A DNA stretch of 64,000 nt from Ga0077530 sp046293075 (GTDB lineage Bacteria > Pseudomonadota > Alphaproteobacteria > Rhizobiales > Hyphomicrobiaceae): assembly GCA_046293075.1 (NCBI GenBank), contig JBKBPL010000017.1, forward strand, positions 23,828-87,827, in the 5' to 3' direction. The notes under the pieces were generated by a model. It had not been told where the DNA came from, made no database searches, and worked only from the letters and a program-made list of their open reading frames with translations. Shown in pieces: positions 34,252 to 44,708 of this stretch (position 1 is its first letter; each line of letters opens with the position of its first letter). The translations under genes were made by a program, and so were the position numbers.

Positions 34252-35058
34252 ATGCGGATGAAGGATAAGGTTGCGGTCGTCATCGGCGCCGGCCAGAGCC
34301 CCGGCGAGGGCATGGGCAATGGCCGCGCCACGGCCATCGTCTTCGCGCGTGAGGGTGCGAAAGTCCTTTGCGTCGACAATCGGTTCGAGTCGGCCGAGGA
34401 AACCGCAGAGATCATCGCCAAGGCCGGTGGCACGGCCGCAGCCTTCAGAGCCGACGTGACGAAAGAGGCCGAGATGAAGGCGGCCGTCGATGAGGCGGTG
34501 CAGCGATGGGGGCGCCTCGACACGCTGCACTACAATGTGGGCGTATCACTCGGCGGCGGCGACAGGCCGCCGCTCGAGATCACCGAGGAGGCCTTCGACA
34601 AGGTCAACGCGATCAACCTGCGCGGCTTCATTATGGCGTGCAAGCACGCGCTGCCGATCATGCGCGAGCAGCGCTCGGGCTCGATCCTGTCGATTTCCTC
34701 CGTGGCCGCCCTTTCGGCGAGCTACGCGACGGTCGCCTACAAAACGACCAAGGCTGGCATGATCGCCTACACCGAGCAGATCGCGCGGCACAATGCCGAG
34801 TACGGCGTGCGGGCCAATATCATCCTGCCGGGGCTCATGGACACGCCCATGGCCGTGGATACGCGCGCCCGTGTCTGGGGGCAGCCGCGCGCCGAGGTTG
34901 TGGCATCGCGCAACGCCCGTGTGCCACTGCGAAAGACCATGGGGACGGCCTGGGACGTCGCCAATGCAGCGCTCTTCCTCGCGTCGGACGAGGCAGGCTT
35001 CATCACCGGCGTGGCGCTGCCGGTCGACGGCGGCGCTCTGCTGCGCGCGAGCGATTGA
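34252..35058 (+). CDS. SDR-family oxidoreductase with extended glycine motif (second)
   Basis: 268-residue short-chain dehydrogenase. The glycine loop GAGQSPGEGMGNGRATA has the same insertion pattern as the first SDR of the cluster, suggesting they are paralogues of one subfamily. The active site is complete: YNVG at the NNAG position, Ser in SISSVAAL and Y-x3-K in YKTTK. AAGGAG lies 7 bases before the ATG at 34252, which I prefer over the TTG one codon earlier. It is the last enzyme gene before the ABC importer; the two parts are separated by 283 bp. Confidence 0.9.
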   Translation: MRMKDKVAVVIGAGQSPGEGMGNGRATAIVFAREGAKVLCVDNRFESAEETAEIIAKAGGTAAAFRADVTKEAEMKAAVDEAVQRWGRLDTLHYNVGVSLGGGDRPPLEITEEAFDKVNAINLRGFIMACKHALPIMREQRSGSILSISSVAALSASYATVAYKTTKAGMIAYTEQIARHNAEYGVRANIILPGLMDTPMAVDTRARVWGQPRAEVVASRNARVPLRKTMGTAWDVANAALFLASDEAGFITGVALPVDGGALLRASD

Positions 35059-35341
35059 TTGATGGGGTCGTTCACCATGACAAGGAGCATTGATCGCGCG
35101 TCGGCGACAGACTAGCCTGATCGCACCGCAAGAGACCCCGCTCGGGGTGGATTGGCGCAACAGCGCGGACGCAGAAAAGGCCAGGACGGCAAGCGCCTGG
35201 CCGATCCGGCGAAGAAAATCAAAGGGCCGCTCGAGCCGCGTCGGCCCCAGGCCCAGGAACGAGTGCCACTGGGCGCATGGGATTAGGAAGGCGGTCGGCG
35301 TCAAACTTGGCGGCGATTGGGAATGACAAAGGAGGAAACGC
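35059..35341. promoter_or_regulatory. Intergenic region before ABC importer, with stem-loops
   Basis: 283 bp without a gene. It contains two small inverted repeats: ACCCCG-CT-CGGGGT at 35135-35148 and GGCCAGG / CCTGGCC at 35179-35185 and 35196-35202 (10-nt loop). Neither is followed by a T run, so a standard intrinsic terminator is not supported. The region ends with a strong AAGGAGG ribosome site 6 bases before the substrate-binding-protein ATG. A separate promoter for the importer is plausible but none was recognised. Confidence 0.4.
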
Positions 35342-36937
35342 ATGAGAGCAGTTTGGTACGCGACGGCAGCGCTAGGGCTGGCCGTCGGCATCGGAGGCGT
35401 CGCCCCGGCGTTCGCCCAGAAGCAGGGCGGCACGCTCCGCATCTATCATCGCGACAATCCGCCGAGCGCATCGATCCATGAGGAGGCGACGGTCTCGACG
35501 GTCCTGCCGTTCATGGCGATCTACAACAATCTCGTCGTCTACGATCAGCAGAAGAAGCAGAACAATATGGACACGATCGTCGCCGACCTAGCCAAGAGCT
35601 GGGCATGGGACGGGTCCAAGACCAAGCTGACATTCAAGCTGCACGAAGGCGTGAAGTGGCACGATGGCAAGCCCTTCACGGCGGAGGACGTCAAATGCAC
35701 CTTCGAGCTGCTGCAGGGCAAGGGCAAGCAGAAGCTTCGCAAGAACCCGCGCGCGATCTGGTTCCGTAACCTGAAAGAGGTCACGACCAATGGTCCGCAT
35801 GAGGCGACCTTCGTGCTCGAGAAGCCTCAGGCCGCATTTCTAGCCCTGCTCGCCTCGGGCTATACGCCAATCTATCCGTGCCATGTGAGCCCGGCGGACA
35901 TGCGCACCAAGCCGGTCGGCACCGGGCCCTTCAAGTTTGCCGAGTTCAAAGGCAACGAGGTCATTCGCCTGGTCCGCAATCCCGATTACTGGAAGAAGGG
36001 CAAGCCTCACGTCGATGCGATCGAGATGCGCATCATCACCAACCGCTCGACGCGCATTCTGGCATTCCAGGCCGGCGAGTTCGACATGACCTTCTCGCAG
36101 GACATCACGATCCCGCTGCTGAAGGACATGGAGAAGCAGGCGCCGAAGGCGATCTGCGAGGTCAAGCCTCAGTACGTGCATCGCAACCTGATCGTGAACC
36201 GCGAGGCCGCGCCTTTCGACAAGCCCGAGATCCGCAGGGCGATGGCTCTCGCGCTCGACCGTAAGGCGTTCATCGATATCCTCACGGAAGGCAAGGGCGA
36301 CATTGGCGGCGCAATGCTGCCGCTGCCCGAAGGCCAGTGGGGCATGCCGCCCGAGGAGCTGGCCAAGATGACCGGCTACACCGGCGACGTCGCCAAGAAC
36401 CGCGCCGAGGGCCGCAAGATCATGGAGAGCCTCGGCTACAGCGCGTCCAATCCGCTGAAGGTCAAGATCGCGACCCGCAACATTGCCATCTATCGCGATC
36501 CGGCGGTGATCCTGATCGATCAGCTCAAGCAGATCCACATGGAGGGCGAGCTTGAAGTGGTCGATACGCCCCTCTGGCATGCCAAGGTCGCCCGCAAGGA
36601 CTACCAGGTCGGGATGAACCTGACGGGTGTGGCGGTTGACGATCCCGACGCCAACCTTGTCGAGAACTACGCCTGCAAGTCGGAGCGCAACTACACGAAC
36701 TACTGCAATCCGGAGGTCGAGAAGCTGATCGAGCAGCAGTCCACGATCACGGATGTGGCCGAGCGGAAGAAAGTCGTCTGGAAAATCGAGCAGATCCTCA
36801 ATGACGACCTCGCACGCCCGGTCATCTATCACGACCGCGCCGCGACCTGCTGGTGGCCCCACGTGAAGGGCTTCGTCGGCCACGAGAACTCGATCTACAA
36901 CAACTGGCGTCTCGAGGACGTGTGGCTCGACAAGTAG
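35342..36937 (+). CDS. ABC importer substrate-binding protein, family 5
   Basis: Periplasmic solute receptor of the peptide/opine/nickel type (SBP_bac_5), 531 residues. A signal peptide (about 1-25, cleavage near AFA-QK) is not followed by a lipobox. The core shows LTFKLHEGVKWHDGKPFTAEDV (here quoted as KLHEGVKWHDGKPFTAED), TGPFKFAEFKGNEVIRLVRN, NPDYWKKGKPHVDAIEM and DKPEIRRAMALALDR, all standard. The preceding AAGGAGGAAACGC is the strongest ribosome site in the neighbourhood. It heads a five-gene importer operon. Ligand unknown; by context it is likely the acid or amide degraded by the upstream enzymes. Confidence 0.95.
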   Translation: MRAVWYATAALGLAVGIGGVAPAFAQKQGGTLRIYHRDNPPSASIHEEATVSTVLPFMAIYNNLVVYDQQKKQNNMDTIVADLAKSWAWDGSKTKLTFKLHEGVKWHDGKPFTAEDVKCTFELLQGKGKQKLRKNPRAIWFRNLKEVTTNGPHEATFVLEKPQAAFLALLASGYTPIYPCHVSPADMRTKPVGTGPFKFAEFKGNEVIRLVRNPDYWKKGKPHVDAIEMRIITNRSTRILAFQAGEFDMTFSQDITIPLLKDMEKQAPKAICEVKPQYVHRNLIVNREAAPFDKPEIRRAMALALDRKAFIDILTEGKGDIGGAMLPLPEGQWGMPPEELAKMTGYTGDVAKNRAEGRKIMESLGYSASNPLKVKIATRNIAIYRDPAVILIDQLKQIHMEGELEVVDTPLWHAKVARKDYQVGMNLTGVAVDDPDANLVENYACKSERNYTNYCNPEVEKLIEQQSTITDVAERKKVVWKIEQILNDDLARPVIYHDRAATCWWPHVKGFVGHENSIYNNWRLEDVWLDK

Positions 36938-36962
36938 GGCCCAGTGACTGAGGCTCAGCGTT

Positions 36963-36986
36963 GGCACGGAGCGCCCGCTCCGTGCC
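36963..36986 (+). terminator. Strong stem-loop after substrate-binding-protein gene
   Basis: Perfect 10-bp inverted repeat GGCACGGAGC / GCTCCGTGCC with a GCCC loop, 25 bp after the stop of the receptor gene and 116 bp before the first permease. No T run follows, so it is more likely an mRNA-stabilising or attenuating hairpin that lets the receptor be made in excess over the membrane subunits, a common arrangement in ABC operons. The role is inferred. Confidence 0.65.
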
Positions 36987-37102
36987 GCGCGGGCGCCTAT
37001 GCGGTTCTGCCTCGGCAGGATCTTGTGAGGATGCGTTGGCGCAGGCCGCCGCATCCGGCCAACGACGTAGCGATGTACCAGACGACCTGAGGGAGGCTCC
37101 GC

Positions 37103-38050
37103 GTGGGTGCCTATATGATCCGGCGATTTCTGCTGATGATCCTGACGCTGTTCGGGATGTCAGTGCTGATCTTCGTCATGCTCCGCGTCGTGCCGGGGAA
37201 CATCGTCGATATCCTTTTCGATTCGGCGGGGATGGTGAACCCCGACGACAAGAAGCGTCTCGAGCAGGAGCTCGGGCTCGACAAGCCGATTGTCACACAG
37301 TACGTGACGTGGATCGTCAACATGATGAAGGGCGATCTCGGCTACTCCTACGTGTCCGAGAAGCCGGCGCTCGACGAGATCCTGCCGCGCATCCCGGTGA
37401 CGGTGAAGCTCGCCGCGCTCGCGCTCTTCTTCTCGGTGATCTTCGGTGTGCCGCTGGGGGTCATCAGTGCCGTGCGGCAGAATACGAGCCTCGACTATGT
37501 GCTCAGAGTCATCAGTCTCTCAGGCTTGTCACTGCCTTCGTTCTGGCTCGGCCTGCTCATTCTGATGGCCTTCGTCCAGTATACGGGGTGGATACCGATC
37601 TATTCCGATGAGCCGCGCGGCTTCTGGCACGAGCTCTGGCTGCTCAGCATCCCGGCCGCCGCGGTGGGGTTCAGGGCATCGGCGCTCATCATGCGCCTGA
37701 CGCGCTCGTCGATGCTCGAGGTGCTGCGCCAGGACTATATCCGCACGGCGCGCGCCAAAGGCGCCTCGCCGAACTCGGTCAACTACGATCACGCGCTCCG
37801 CAACGCGGTGCTGCCGGTCGTGACCATCATCGGCATTGAGGCGGCCTTCCTGATCGGCGGCCTCATCGTCACGGAGACCGTCTTCAACATCCCGGGCGTC
37901 GCCCGCTTTCTCGTCGAGGCGATCCGCTGGCGCGACTATCCGATCGTGCAGAACCTCGTCATGCTGATCGCCGTGGTCACCGTCGTCGTGAATTTCATCG
38001 TCGACATGGCCTACGTCGTTCTCGATCCGCGGATCAAGTACGAGGGCTGA
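37103..38050 (+). CDS. ABC importer permease, DppB/OppB type
   Basis: First membrane subunit of the importer, 315 residues with six predicted helices. N-terminal MIRRFLLMILTLFGMSVLIF and LRVVPGN are typical of DppB. The coupling-helix region is RLTRSSMLEVLRQDYIRTAR with ARAKGAS and HALRNAVLPVV after it. The C-terminus LDPRIKYEG is the family ending. GGGAGG lies upstream of the GTG start. An ATG at 37115 (MIRRF) is an alternative start. The second permease gene begins 8 bp after its stop. Confidence 0.94.
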   Translation: MGAYMIRRFLLMILTLFGMSVLIFVMLRVVPGNIVDILFDSAGMVNPDDKKRLEQELGLDKPIVTQYVTWIVNMMKGDLGYSYVSEKPALDEILPRIPVTVKLAALALFFSVIFGVPLGVISAVRQNTSLDYVLRVISLSGLSLPSFWLGLLILMAFVQYTGWIPIYSDEPRGFWHELWLLSIPAAAVGFRASALIMRLTRSSMLEVLRQDYIRTARAKGASPNSVNYDHALRNAVLPVVTIIGIEAAFLIGGLIVTETVFNIPGVARFLVEAIRWRDYPIVQNLVMLIAVVTVVVNFIVDMAYVVLDPRIKYEG

Positions 38051-38058
38051 GGGACGCC

Positions 38059-38952
38059 ATGGCAACCATCGATCACAAGGCCGAATTGGCCCGCGCCGGC
38101 GCCGGCGTCAGCGGGTTCTGGGGAACGACCCTGCATCTTTCGCGCCGCTATCCGCTCGGCGCGGCAGGGGCGGTCATCGTGCTCATCTTCGTGCTGACGG
38201 CCCTCTTTGCGGGCTACCTCACGGCGTTCGATCCGACGACGACCAGCCCCCGCTCGTCGCTCGCGCGGCCCAGTCCTGAGCACATCCTCGGGGCCGACTT
38301 CATGGGCCGCGACATGTGGAGCCGCATCGTCTATGGCGCCCGCATTTCGCTCGCCGTCGGCATCGGCTCGACCGTGCTCGGCTGCTTCTTCGGCGTGCTC
38401 ATCGGGCTCATGTCGGGCTACTATGGCGGCTGGCTCGATCTTCTGACGCAGCGCCTTATCGACATCATGCAGGCCCTGCCGCTGCTGGTCATGGCGCTGC
38501 TGATGGCGGCCTCGCTCGGGCCCTCGCTCACGAACACGATCATTGCAATCTCGATCCCGATCATTCCCAATGTGGCGCGCGTCATACGCTCGAACACGCT
38601 CGCGCTGCGGGAGATGCCCTATGTGGAGGCAGCCCGCGCCGTCGGCATGAGCGAGTGGAAGATCGCCATGCGCCACGTGCTGCCGAACACGGTAGCGCCG
38701 CTGATCGTGCTGGCAACGGCTCAGCTCGGCTCGGCGATCCTGACCGAGGCCTCGCTTTCGTTCCTCGGCCTCGGCATTCCGGAGCCGCATCCATCTTGGG
38801 GGCGGATGCTGTCGGAGTCCGCTGCCGAGTACGTGCGGACCGCGCCGTGGCTCGTCATCTTCCCCGGCATTGCCATCTCGCTCGCCGTGTTCGGCACCAA
38901 TCTTCTCGGCGATGCCGTGCGCGACATTCTCGATCCGCGCGAGCGCAGCTGA
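38059..38952 (+). CDS. ABC importer permease, DppC/OppC type
   Basis: Second membrane subunit, 297 residues. An N-terminal OppC_N segment (RYPLGAAGAVIVLIFVLTAL) is followed by HILGADFMGRDMWSRIVYGA, the DppC hallmark, and the EAA coupling loop YVEAARAVGMSEWKIAMRHV. Downstream are ILTEASLSFLGLG and the C-terminal GDAVRDILDPRER. Starts 8 bp after the DppB-type gene. Its C-terminal coding region is shadowed by the extended open frame of the next gene, which I start only at 39044. Confidence 0.95.
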   Translation: MATIDHKAELARAGAGVSGFWGTTLHLSRRYPLGAAGAVIVLIFVLTALFAGYLTAFDPTTTSPRSSLARPSPEHILGADFMGRDMWSRIVYGARISLAVGIGSTVLGCFFGVLIGLMSGYYGGWLDLLTQRLIDIMQALPLLVMALLMAASLGPSLTNTIIAISIPIIPNVARVIRSNTLALREMPYVEAARAVGMSEWKIAMRHVLPNTVAPLIVLATAQLGSAILTEASLSFLGLGIPEPHPSWGRMLSESAAEYVRTAPWLVIFPGIAISLAVFGTNLLGDAVRDILDPRERS

Positions 38953-39043
38953 TGCACTGCACGCCCGGGGCCGGCACCGCATGAACGACTGGAAGGGACG
39001 TGAGCCGGCACCGCGACGCGCGGCGATGGATACAGGGAGCCCA

Positions 39044-40097
<1,054 letters not shown>

Positions 40098-40105
<8 letters not shown>

Positions 40106-41135
40106 CGGAGCGGAGAGCGGCGTGATGCCGGGCGCGGCGAGCGGTGCGGGCGACAGCGCGCCCCGCCCCAACCGTGCCCCCGCGCTCGAGGTGCGGGACC
40201 TCAAGAAGCACTTTCCCGTCAAGAAGGGGCTTCTGCAGAAGACGATCGGCCACGTCTATGCCGTGGACGGGGTGTCGTTCTCGATCCGCGAGGGCGAAAC
40301 GCTGGGTCTCGTCGGGGAATCGGGCTGCGGCAAGTCGACGGTCGGCCGCGCCATCCTGCGGCTCGTCGAGCCGACATCGGGCAGCATCAAGATCGAAGGC
40401 CAGGAGATCACCGGTCTCTCCAAGCAGGAGCTGCGCCCCTACCGCCGCGAGATGCAGATCATCTTCCAAGATCCGTTCTCGTCCCTCGACCCGCGCATGA
40501 GTGCCGGGGACATCGTCGCCGAACCCTTGAAGGTGCACGGTGTCGGCAATGCCAAGGAGCGGCGCCAGCGCGTGGCGGAGCTTTTTGCCCGCGTCGGTCT
40601 CCGCCAGGCGCAGATGGACAACTTCCCGCACCAGTTCTCGGGCGGTCAGCGCCAGCGCATCGGCATTGCCCGCGCGCTCGCGCTCAATCCGAAGCTCATC
40701 ATCGGTGACGAGCCCGTCTCCGCCCTCGACGTGTCCATCCAGGCGCAGGTGATCAACCTTCTCATGGACCTGCAGCAGGAGCTCGGCCTCGGTTATCTCT
40801 TCATCTCGCACAACCTCGCGGTCGTCGAGCACATCTCGCACCACATCGCGGTCATGTACCTCGGACGGATCGTCGAATATGCCGACAAGCGCACGCTCTT
40901 CACGCGCCCGCGCCATCCCTACACCGAGGCGCTGCTCTCTGCGGTGCCAGTGCCGGATCCCTCGATCAAGCGCAAGAAGGTGGTGCTCCAGGGCGACGTG
41001 CCGAGCCCGATGAAGCCGCCCTCGGGTTGCCATTTTCACACCCGCTGCCCGATCGCGCAGGAGCGCTGCAGGGTCGAGAGTCCGGTGTTGCGGGATGTTG
41101 GCGGCGGACAGAAGGTGTCCTGCCATTTCAGATGA
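40098..41135 (+). CDS. ABC importer ATPase, DppF/OppF type
   Basis: Second nucleotide-binding subunit, 345 residues. It has Walker A GESGCGKSTVGRAI, Q-loop IIFQDPFSSLDPRM, signature FSGGQRQRIGIARAL, Walker B LIIGDEPVSALD and H-loop FISHNLAVVEH. The OppF-specific N-terminus VRDLKKHFPVKKGLLQ is present, and the C-terminal cysteine motif is SGCHFHTRCPIAQERC. GGAGG lies 6 bases before the ATG at 40098. The stop forms a perfect palindrome TGAGGCCTCA with the stop of the convergent photolyase gene. Confidence 0.95.
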
Positions 41136-41139
41136 GGCC

Positions 41140-42585
41140 TCAGCGGGCCGCCTTCAGGCTTTCGAAGGCTGCAAGTGCCCGCGCGCGCGCCGTCGCGTGA
41201 TCGACGATCGGATGCGGATACGTCCGCCCGAGCTCAACGCCGGCGGCTGCCAGCAGTTCCCTTGAGGCGTTCCACGGGGCGTGGATCTGGGGGGCCGGCA
41301 TCTTCGCAAGCTCGGGACACCATTTGCGTACATAGTTGCCCGCTGGGTCGAACGTCTCTGCCTGCTTCACGGGATTGAAGACGCGAAAGTAGGGCGCGGC
41401 ATCGGCGCCTGATCCCGCCACCCATTGCCAGCTGGTGGCATTGGATGCGAGGTCGGCATCGACGAGCGTGTCCCAGAACCACGCCTCGCCCTCCTGCCAG
41501 GGCTGCAGGAGGTGTTTCACCAGGAAAGATCCGACGATCATACGCACGCGATTGTGCATCCACCCGGTGGCCCACAGCTCGCGCATGCCGGCGTCGACGA
41601 TCGGGTAGCCCGTGCGGCCATGCTGCCAGCAGGCGAGCCGCTCAGGATCGTGCTTCCATGGAAAGCGTGCGAATGGTTCGCGACACGGCGCTTCCGGCAG
41701 GAGGGGGTACTGGACGAGGAGGTGGTAGGAGAATTCTCGCCACAGCAACTCCTTCAGAAAGAGCTCGACGCCATCCGCGCACGCGGGCGTGGCGGCTGCA
41801 ACCGCGCGGGCGCGCTGCCAGCACAACCGCGGACTGATCTCGCCATGATGGAGGTGGGGGGACAATCGCGAGGTCGCCAAGAGGTCGGGCCGGTTGCGCT
41901 GCTCGTGGTAGCGGGCGACTGCATTCTCCAGGAACGCGTCGAGGCGCGCTTGCGCAGCCATCTCCCCGGGGGACCAAGTCGCTCTGAGGCCCGACGCCCA
42001 GTCGGGCTGCTTCGGTACCAATTGCCAGTCGGCAAGCTCCTCCGAAGCTGGCCATTGCTTGGGCGCGCGTAACATTCGGGGGGGCGGCAGCAGGGCTCCG
42101 ACATCAGCAGACGCGAAAGCTGCCCGCGCAAATGGCGTGTAGACCTGGAAAGGCGCGCCCTGGCGCGTGCGCAGGGCTTCGGGCTCGAAGAGCAGCGTCC
42201 CACGGTAGCGTTTGAGGGTAATGCCTCTCCCTTCCAGTTCCGCTTTAAGATCGATCTCGAGCGCGGTGGCCCATGGTTCGTAGGCACGAGAGCAGTAGAT
42301 GGTTGCGGCACCGGCCTCCGCTGCAATGCGCGGCAGGATCTCCCGTGTCGGGCCACGCGCCAGGATCAAGCGGGACTTCAGGGCAGCGAGGCTTTCTGCC
42401 AACGCGGCAAGGCTGCCGTGCAGCCACCAGCGACTGGCGCCGCCGGGCCGCCAACGGCCTGGGGCGTCGTGATCGAGGATATAGAGAGGAATGATCGGTC
42501 CGTTGGCCGCCACGGCGGCGGCAAGCGCGGCGTTATCGGCGAGCCGCAGGTCATTGCGGAACCAAAGGATCGCGGTAGCTGGCAT
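41140..42585 (-). CDS. phrB: Deoxyribodipyrimidine photo-lyase
   Basis: Light-driven repair of cyclobutane pyrimidine dimers in DNA using FADH- and an antenna chromophore. 481 residues. The N-terminal photolyase domain starts ILWFRNDLRLADNAAL. The C-terminal FAD domain has LHHGEISPR, FLKELLWREFSYHLL, YPIVDAGMRELWATGWMHNR and RVRMIVGSFLVKHLL, followed by LASNATSWQWVAGSGADAAP and FNPVKQAETFDPAGNYVRKW, all strongly conserved in class I CPD photolyases. The Asn in WMHNR and the SNATSWQW region favour CPD photolyase over cryptochrome. Single gene converging on the ABC operon. Confidence 0.95.
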   Translation of the reverse strand: MPATAILWFRNDLRLADNAALAAAVAANGPIIPLYILDHDAPGRWRPGGASRWWLHGSLAALAESLAALKSRLILARGPTREILPRIAAEAGAATIYCSRAYEPWATALEIDLKAELEGRGITLKRYRGTLLFEPEALRTRQGAPFQVYTPFARAAFASADVGALLPPPRMLRAPKQWPASEELADWQLVPKQPDWASGLRATWSPGEMAAQARLDAFLENAVARYHEQRNRPDLLATSRLSPHLHHGEISPRLCWQRARAVAAATPACADGVELFLKELLWREFSYHLLVQYPLLPEAPCREPFARFPWKHDPERLACWQHGRTGYPIVDAGMRELWATGWMHNRVRMIVGSFLVKHLLQPWQEGEAWFWDTLVDADLASNATSWQWVAGSGADAAPYFRVFNPVKQAETFDPAGNYVRKWCPELAKMPAPQIHAPWNASRELLAAAGVELGRTYPHPIVDHATARARALAAFESLKAAR

Positions 42586-42650
42586 CGACGACTGGGCTCT
42601 TGGCGGGTGATGTTCGCCAGAACGGCAATGGGCAAGTCCAGGACTCTACG

Positions 42651-44483
42651 TCAGTTCTTGAAGAGCAGATCAAACAGCGTCTTCGGCTTGGGGCGTGCGC
42701 CGCCGCCATCACTCGCGCGGCGGGCGCTGCGGCGGCTTTCCGGGGTGTACTCGCCATGGTTTCCTGGCGCCCACGGGGCCCAACTCGGCGTCTGGTTTCC
42801 GCCGCCGCCATAGCGGGACCCGGTATCCAGGCGGCGGGGCTGCTGGGCAACCTCGCGGTCAACGGGCGTGACAAGCAGGTATTCCTCGCTGCCCCCCTCA
42901 AGGCCCGCCACGGTGAGCTTGGTATCGGACCATGTCCACTCCGCGGCGCGGGTGCCCTGGCGCACGAGCTCGATGGTGATGACGCGGCGGGCGCGGGTGT
43001 CGATGACGGCCGCGTGCTCGACTTCCTCGGGTCCGCCCTTGCCGTCGACAGTCCCGGCCGTGAAGCGCAGGAGGCCGATGTGCTGTGATGGCTCTGGACG
43101 CATCGACCAGTCGACGAGGCGTGGCAGGCCGTCGCCCATGAGCTCAAGGGGCACGGTGAGGCGCGGATAGCGCGCATTCGTCGCGAAATATTGACTGCCC
43201 CGCGCCTGAAGGCGCCACTCGCCGAGGCTCTGCTCGTCGAGTTCATGGCTTGCCGCAATCTGCGGGGCGCCGTTGCGCTCAAGGGCAGCGGCGGCTTCGC
43301 GCAGCATGGGCTTCAGCTCCAATGCCCGGCGCAGCTCGACGATCGCCTCGTCGGTCCGCCCCATGGCCTCGAGCAGCTCGCCGCGCGCCCAGACCACCTC
43401 GGGGCGCTCGGGCTCGAGCCCCATGGCACGGTCGAGATCGGTCTGCCCGAGCTCGGGGCGCCCCATCAGCTTGTAGACCCAGGCGCGATAGGCATAGGCC
43501 TGGGCCGAGCGCGGATCGAGCTCGATGGCGCGGGAGAGGTCGTTGAGCGCCTCCTCGTAGCGCGCCGCCTTGGCCTGCGCAAAGCCGTGGGCCTCAACGG
43601 CGGCATTCGACTTCGGATCGAGCGCCACAGCGTGCTGGAAGTCGCGCAGCGCCGCCGGAATATCGCGGGCCGCGAGGGCCGCATAGCCGCGCAGAAGCAC
43701 CACCTCGACACTGTCGCGGTCGAGGTCCAGCACGCGCCCGAGATCGTCGCTCGCGTCCTTGTAGCGCTCGAGGGCGAGATAGGCCTCGGCGCGCGCGCGC
43801 AGGGCCGGCGCGAACCGCGGCGCGACCGCCAGTGCGCGGCCAAGATCGCGCAACGCGGCGTGGGGACGGCCCTGGGCCAGATGGACACGGCCACGGCCGG
43901 CGAAGGCCGCGCCGTCCGTCTGCAGGAGGCCGATCGCGCGCGAGTAGTCGCTGAGTGCCGCCCGGTGGTTGCCGAGCCGGACGTGGGCTGCCGCTCGGTT
44001 GGTGAGCGCTGCCGCATAGCTCGGCGCGAGCAAAAGCGCGCGGTCGAAGTCGCGGATGGCCTCGGGCGTGGCGCCGATTTCGAGGAGGACGGTGCCGCGG
44101 TTGTTGTAGGCGGTCGCTCCTTCTGGTGCGAGCTGGATGGCGCGATTGAAGTCCTCGAGTGCGGCGCGCGGCTGGCCGAGCCGCGCCCGCGCCACGCCGC
44201 GGTCGATGTGCAGGAGCGCGCGCTGGTCATTGGGAAGGCCGTCGGCGGCGAGTGCGGCGTTGTAAAGGCGGATTGCCTCCTCGGGTCGGTCGGCGCGCAA
44301 TGCCGCGACGGCCTGGCGCACGCGGACGGCGGCATCAGCGGACGCTGCGGCTGCAGATTGCGGGGCGGGCGTACCGGTCTGAGCGTAGATAAGTTCGGGG
44401 ATGAACGCGAATGCCAAGGCAATGGCGAGCACGCTGAAGGACGCGCGACCGGCTCGATGATGTGTCCTACCGTTGCGGGCCAT
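42651..44483 (-). CDS. Exported TPR-repeat protein
   Basis: Probable periplasmic scaffold, 610 residues; function unknown. A signal peptide (hydrophobic SFSVLAIALAFAFIPELIYA, cleavage near YAQ) is followed by an Ala-rich linker and ten consecutive tetratricopeptide repeats from about residue 50 to 400, each ending in motifs such as EEAIRLYNAAL, RAALEDFNRAI and EEALNDLSRAI. The C-terminal ~190 residues are non-TPR, beta-rich in appearance, and end in a Gly/Arg-rich tail. The ATG at 44483 is used; a GTG two codons earlier is possible. Stands alone between photolyase and the riboflavin operon. Confidence 0.85.
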   Translation of the reverse strand: MARNGRTHHRAGRASFSVLAIALAFAFIPELIYAQTGTPAPQSAAAASADAAVRVRQAVAALRADRPEEAIRLYNAALAADGLPNDQRALLHIDRGVARARLGQPRAALEDFNRAIQLAPEGATAYNNRGTVLLEIGATPEAIRDFDRALLLAPSYAAALTNRAAAHVRLGNHRAALSDYSRAIGLLQTDGAAFAGRGRVHLAQGRPHAALRDLGRALAVAPRFAPALRARAEAYLALERYKDASDDLGRVLDLDRDSVEVVLLRGYAALAARDIPAALRDFQHAVALDPKSNAAVEAHGFAQAKAARYEEALNDLSRAIELDPRSAQAYAYRAWVYKLMGRPELGQTDLDRAMGLEPERPEVVWARGELLEAMGRTDEAIVELRRALELKPMLREAAAALERNGAPQIAASHELDEQSLGEWRLQARGSQYFATNARYPRLTVPLELMGDGLPRLVDWSMRPEPSQHIGLLRFTAGTVDGKGGPEEVEHAAVIDTRARRVITIELVRQGTRAAEWTWSDTKLTVAGLEGGSEEYLLVTPVDREVAQQPRRLDTGSRYGGGGNQTPSWAPWAPGNHGEYTPESRRSARRASDGGGARPKPKTLFDLLFKN

Positions 44484-44499
44484 GTGCACTCTAACTTGC

Positions 44500-44627
44500 C
44501 CCTCTCCCCATTGCCTTCAATGGGGTGAGGGCCGGGGTGAGGGGCGGCAGGAGGCGCCGGCGCCAGTATCCGCCGCTGCCCCTCACCCTAACCCTCTCCC
44601 TGCAAGCGGGGATAGGGGGTGAGGTTA
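44500..44627. repeat. C/G-rich intergenic palindromic repeat
   Basis: Imperfect inverted repeat built from CCCTCTCCCC, GGGTGAGGG, CCCCTCACCCTAACCC and GGGGGTGAGG blocks, with GCCGGCGCC near the centre. The arms GGGGTGAGGGGCGGCAG and GCTGCCCCTCACCC pair with one another. This composition resembles the CCCTCACCCTAACCCTCTCC family of dispersed intergenic repeats seen in many high-GC proteobacteria. It lies between the TPR gene and nusB, upstream of the former. A related short hairpin occurs at 54241-54268. Confidence 0.65.
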
Positions 44628-44708
44628 GGCGCGGCTGCCTTGCAGTTACCCTTCAAGAATCATGACTTTGTAGCACAATTCGGTCGAATCGCAGCGGAGG
44701 GGCCGCCC

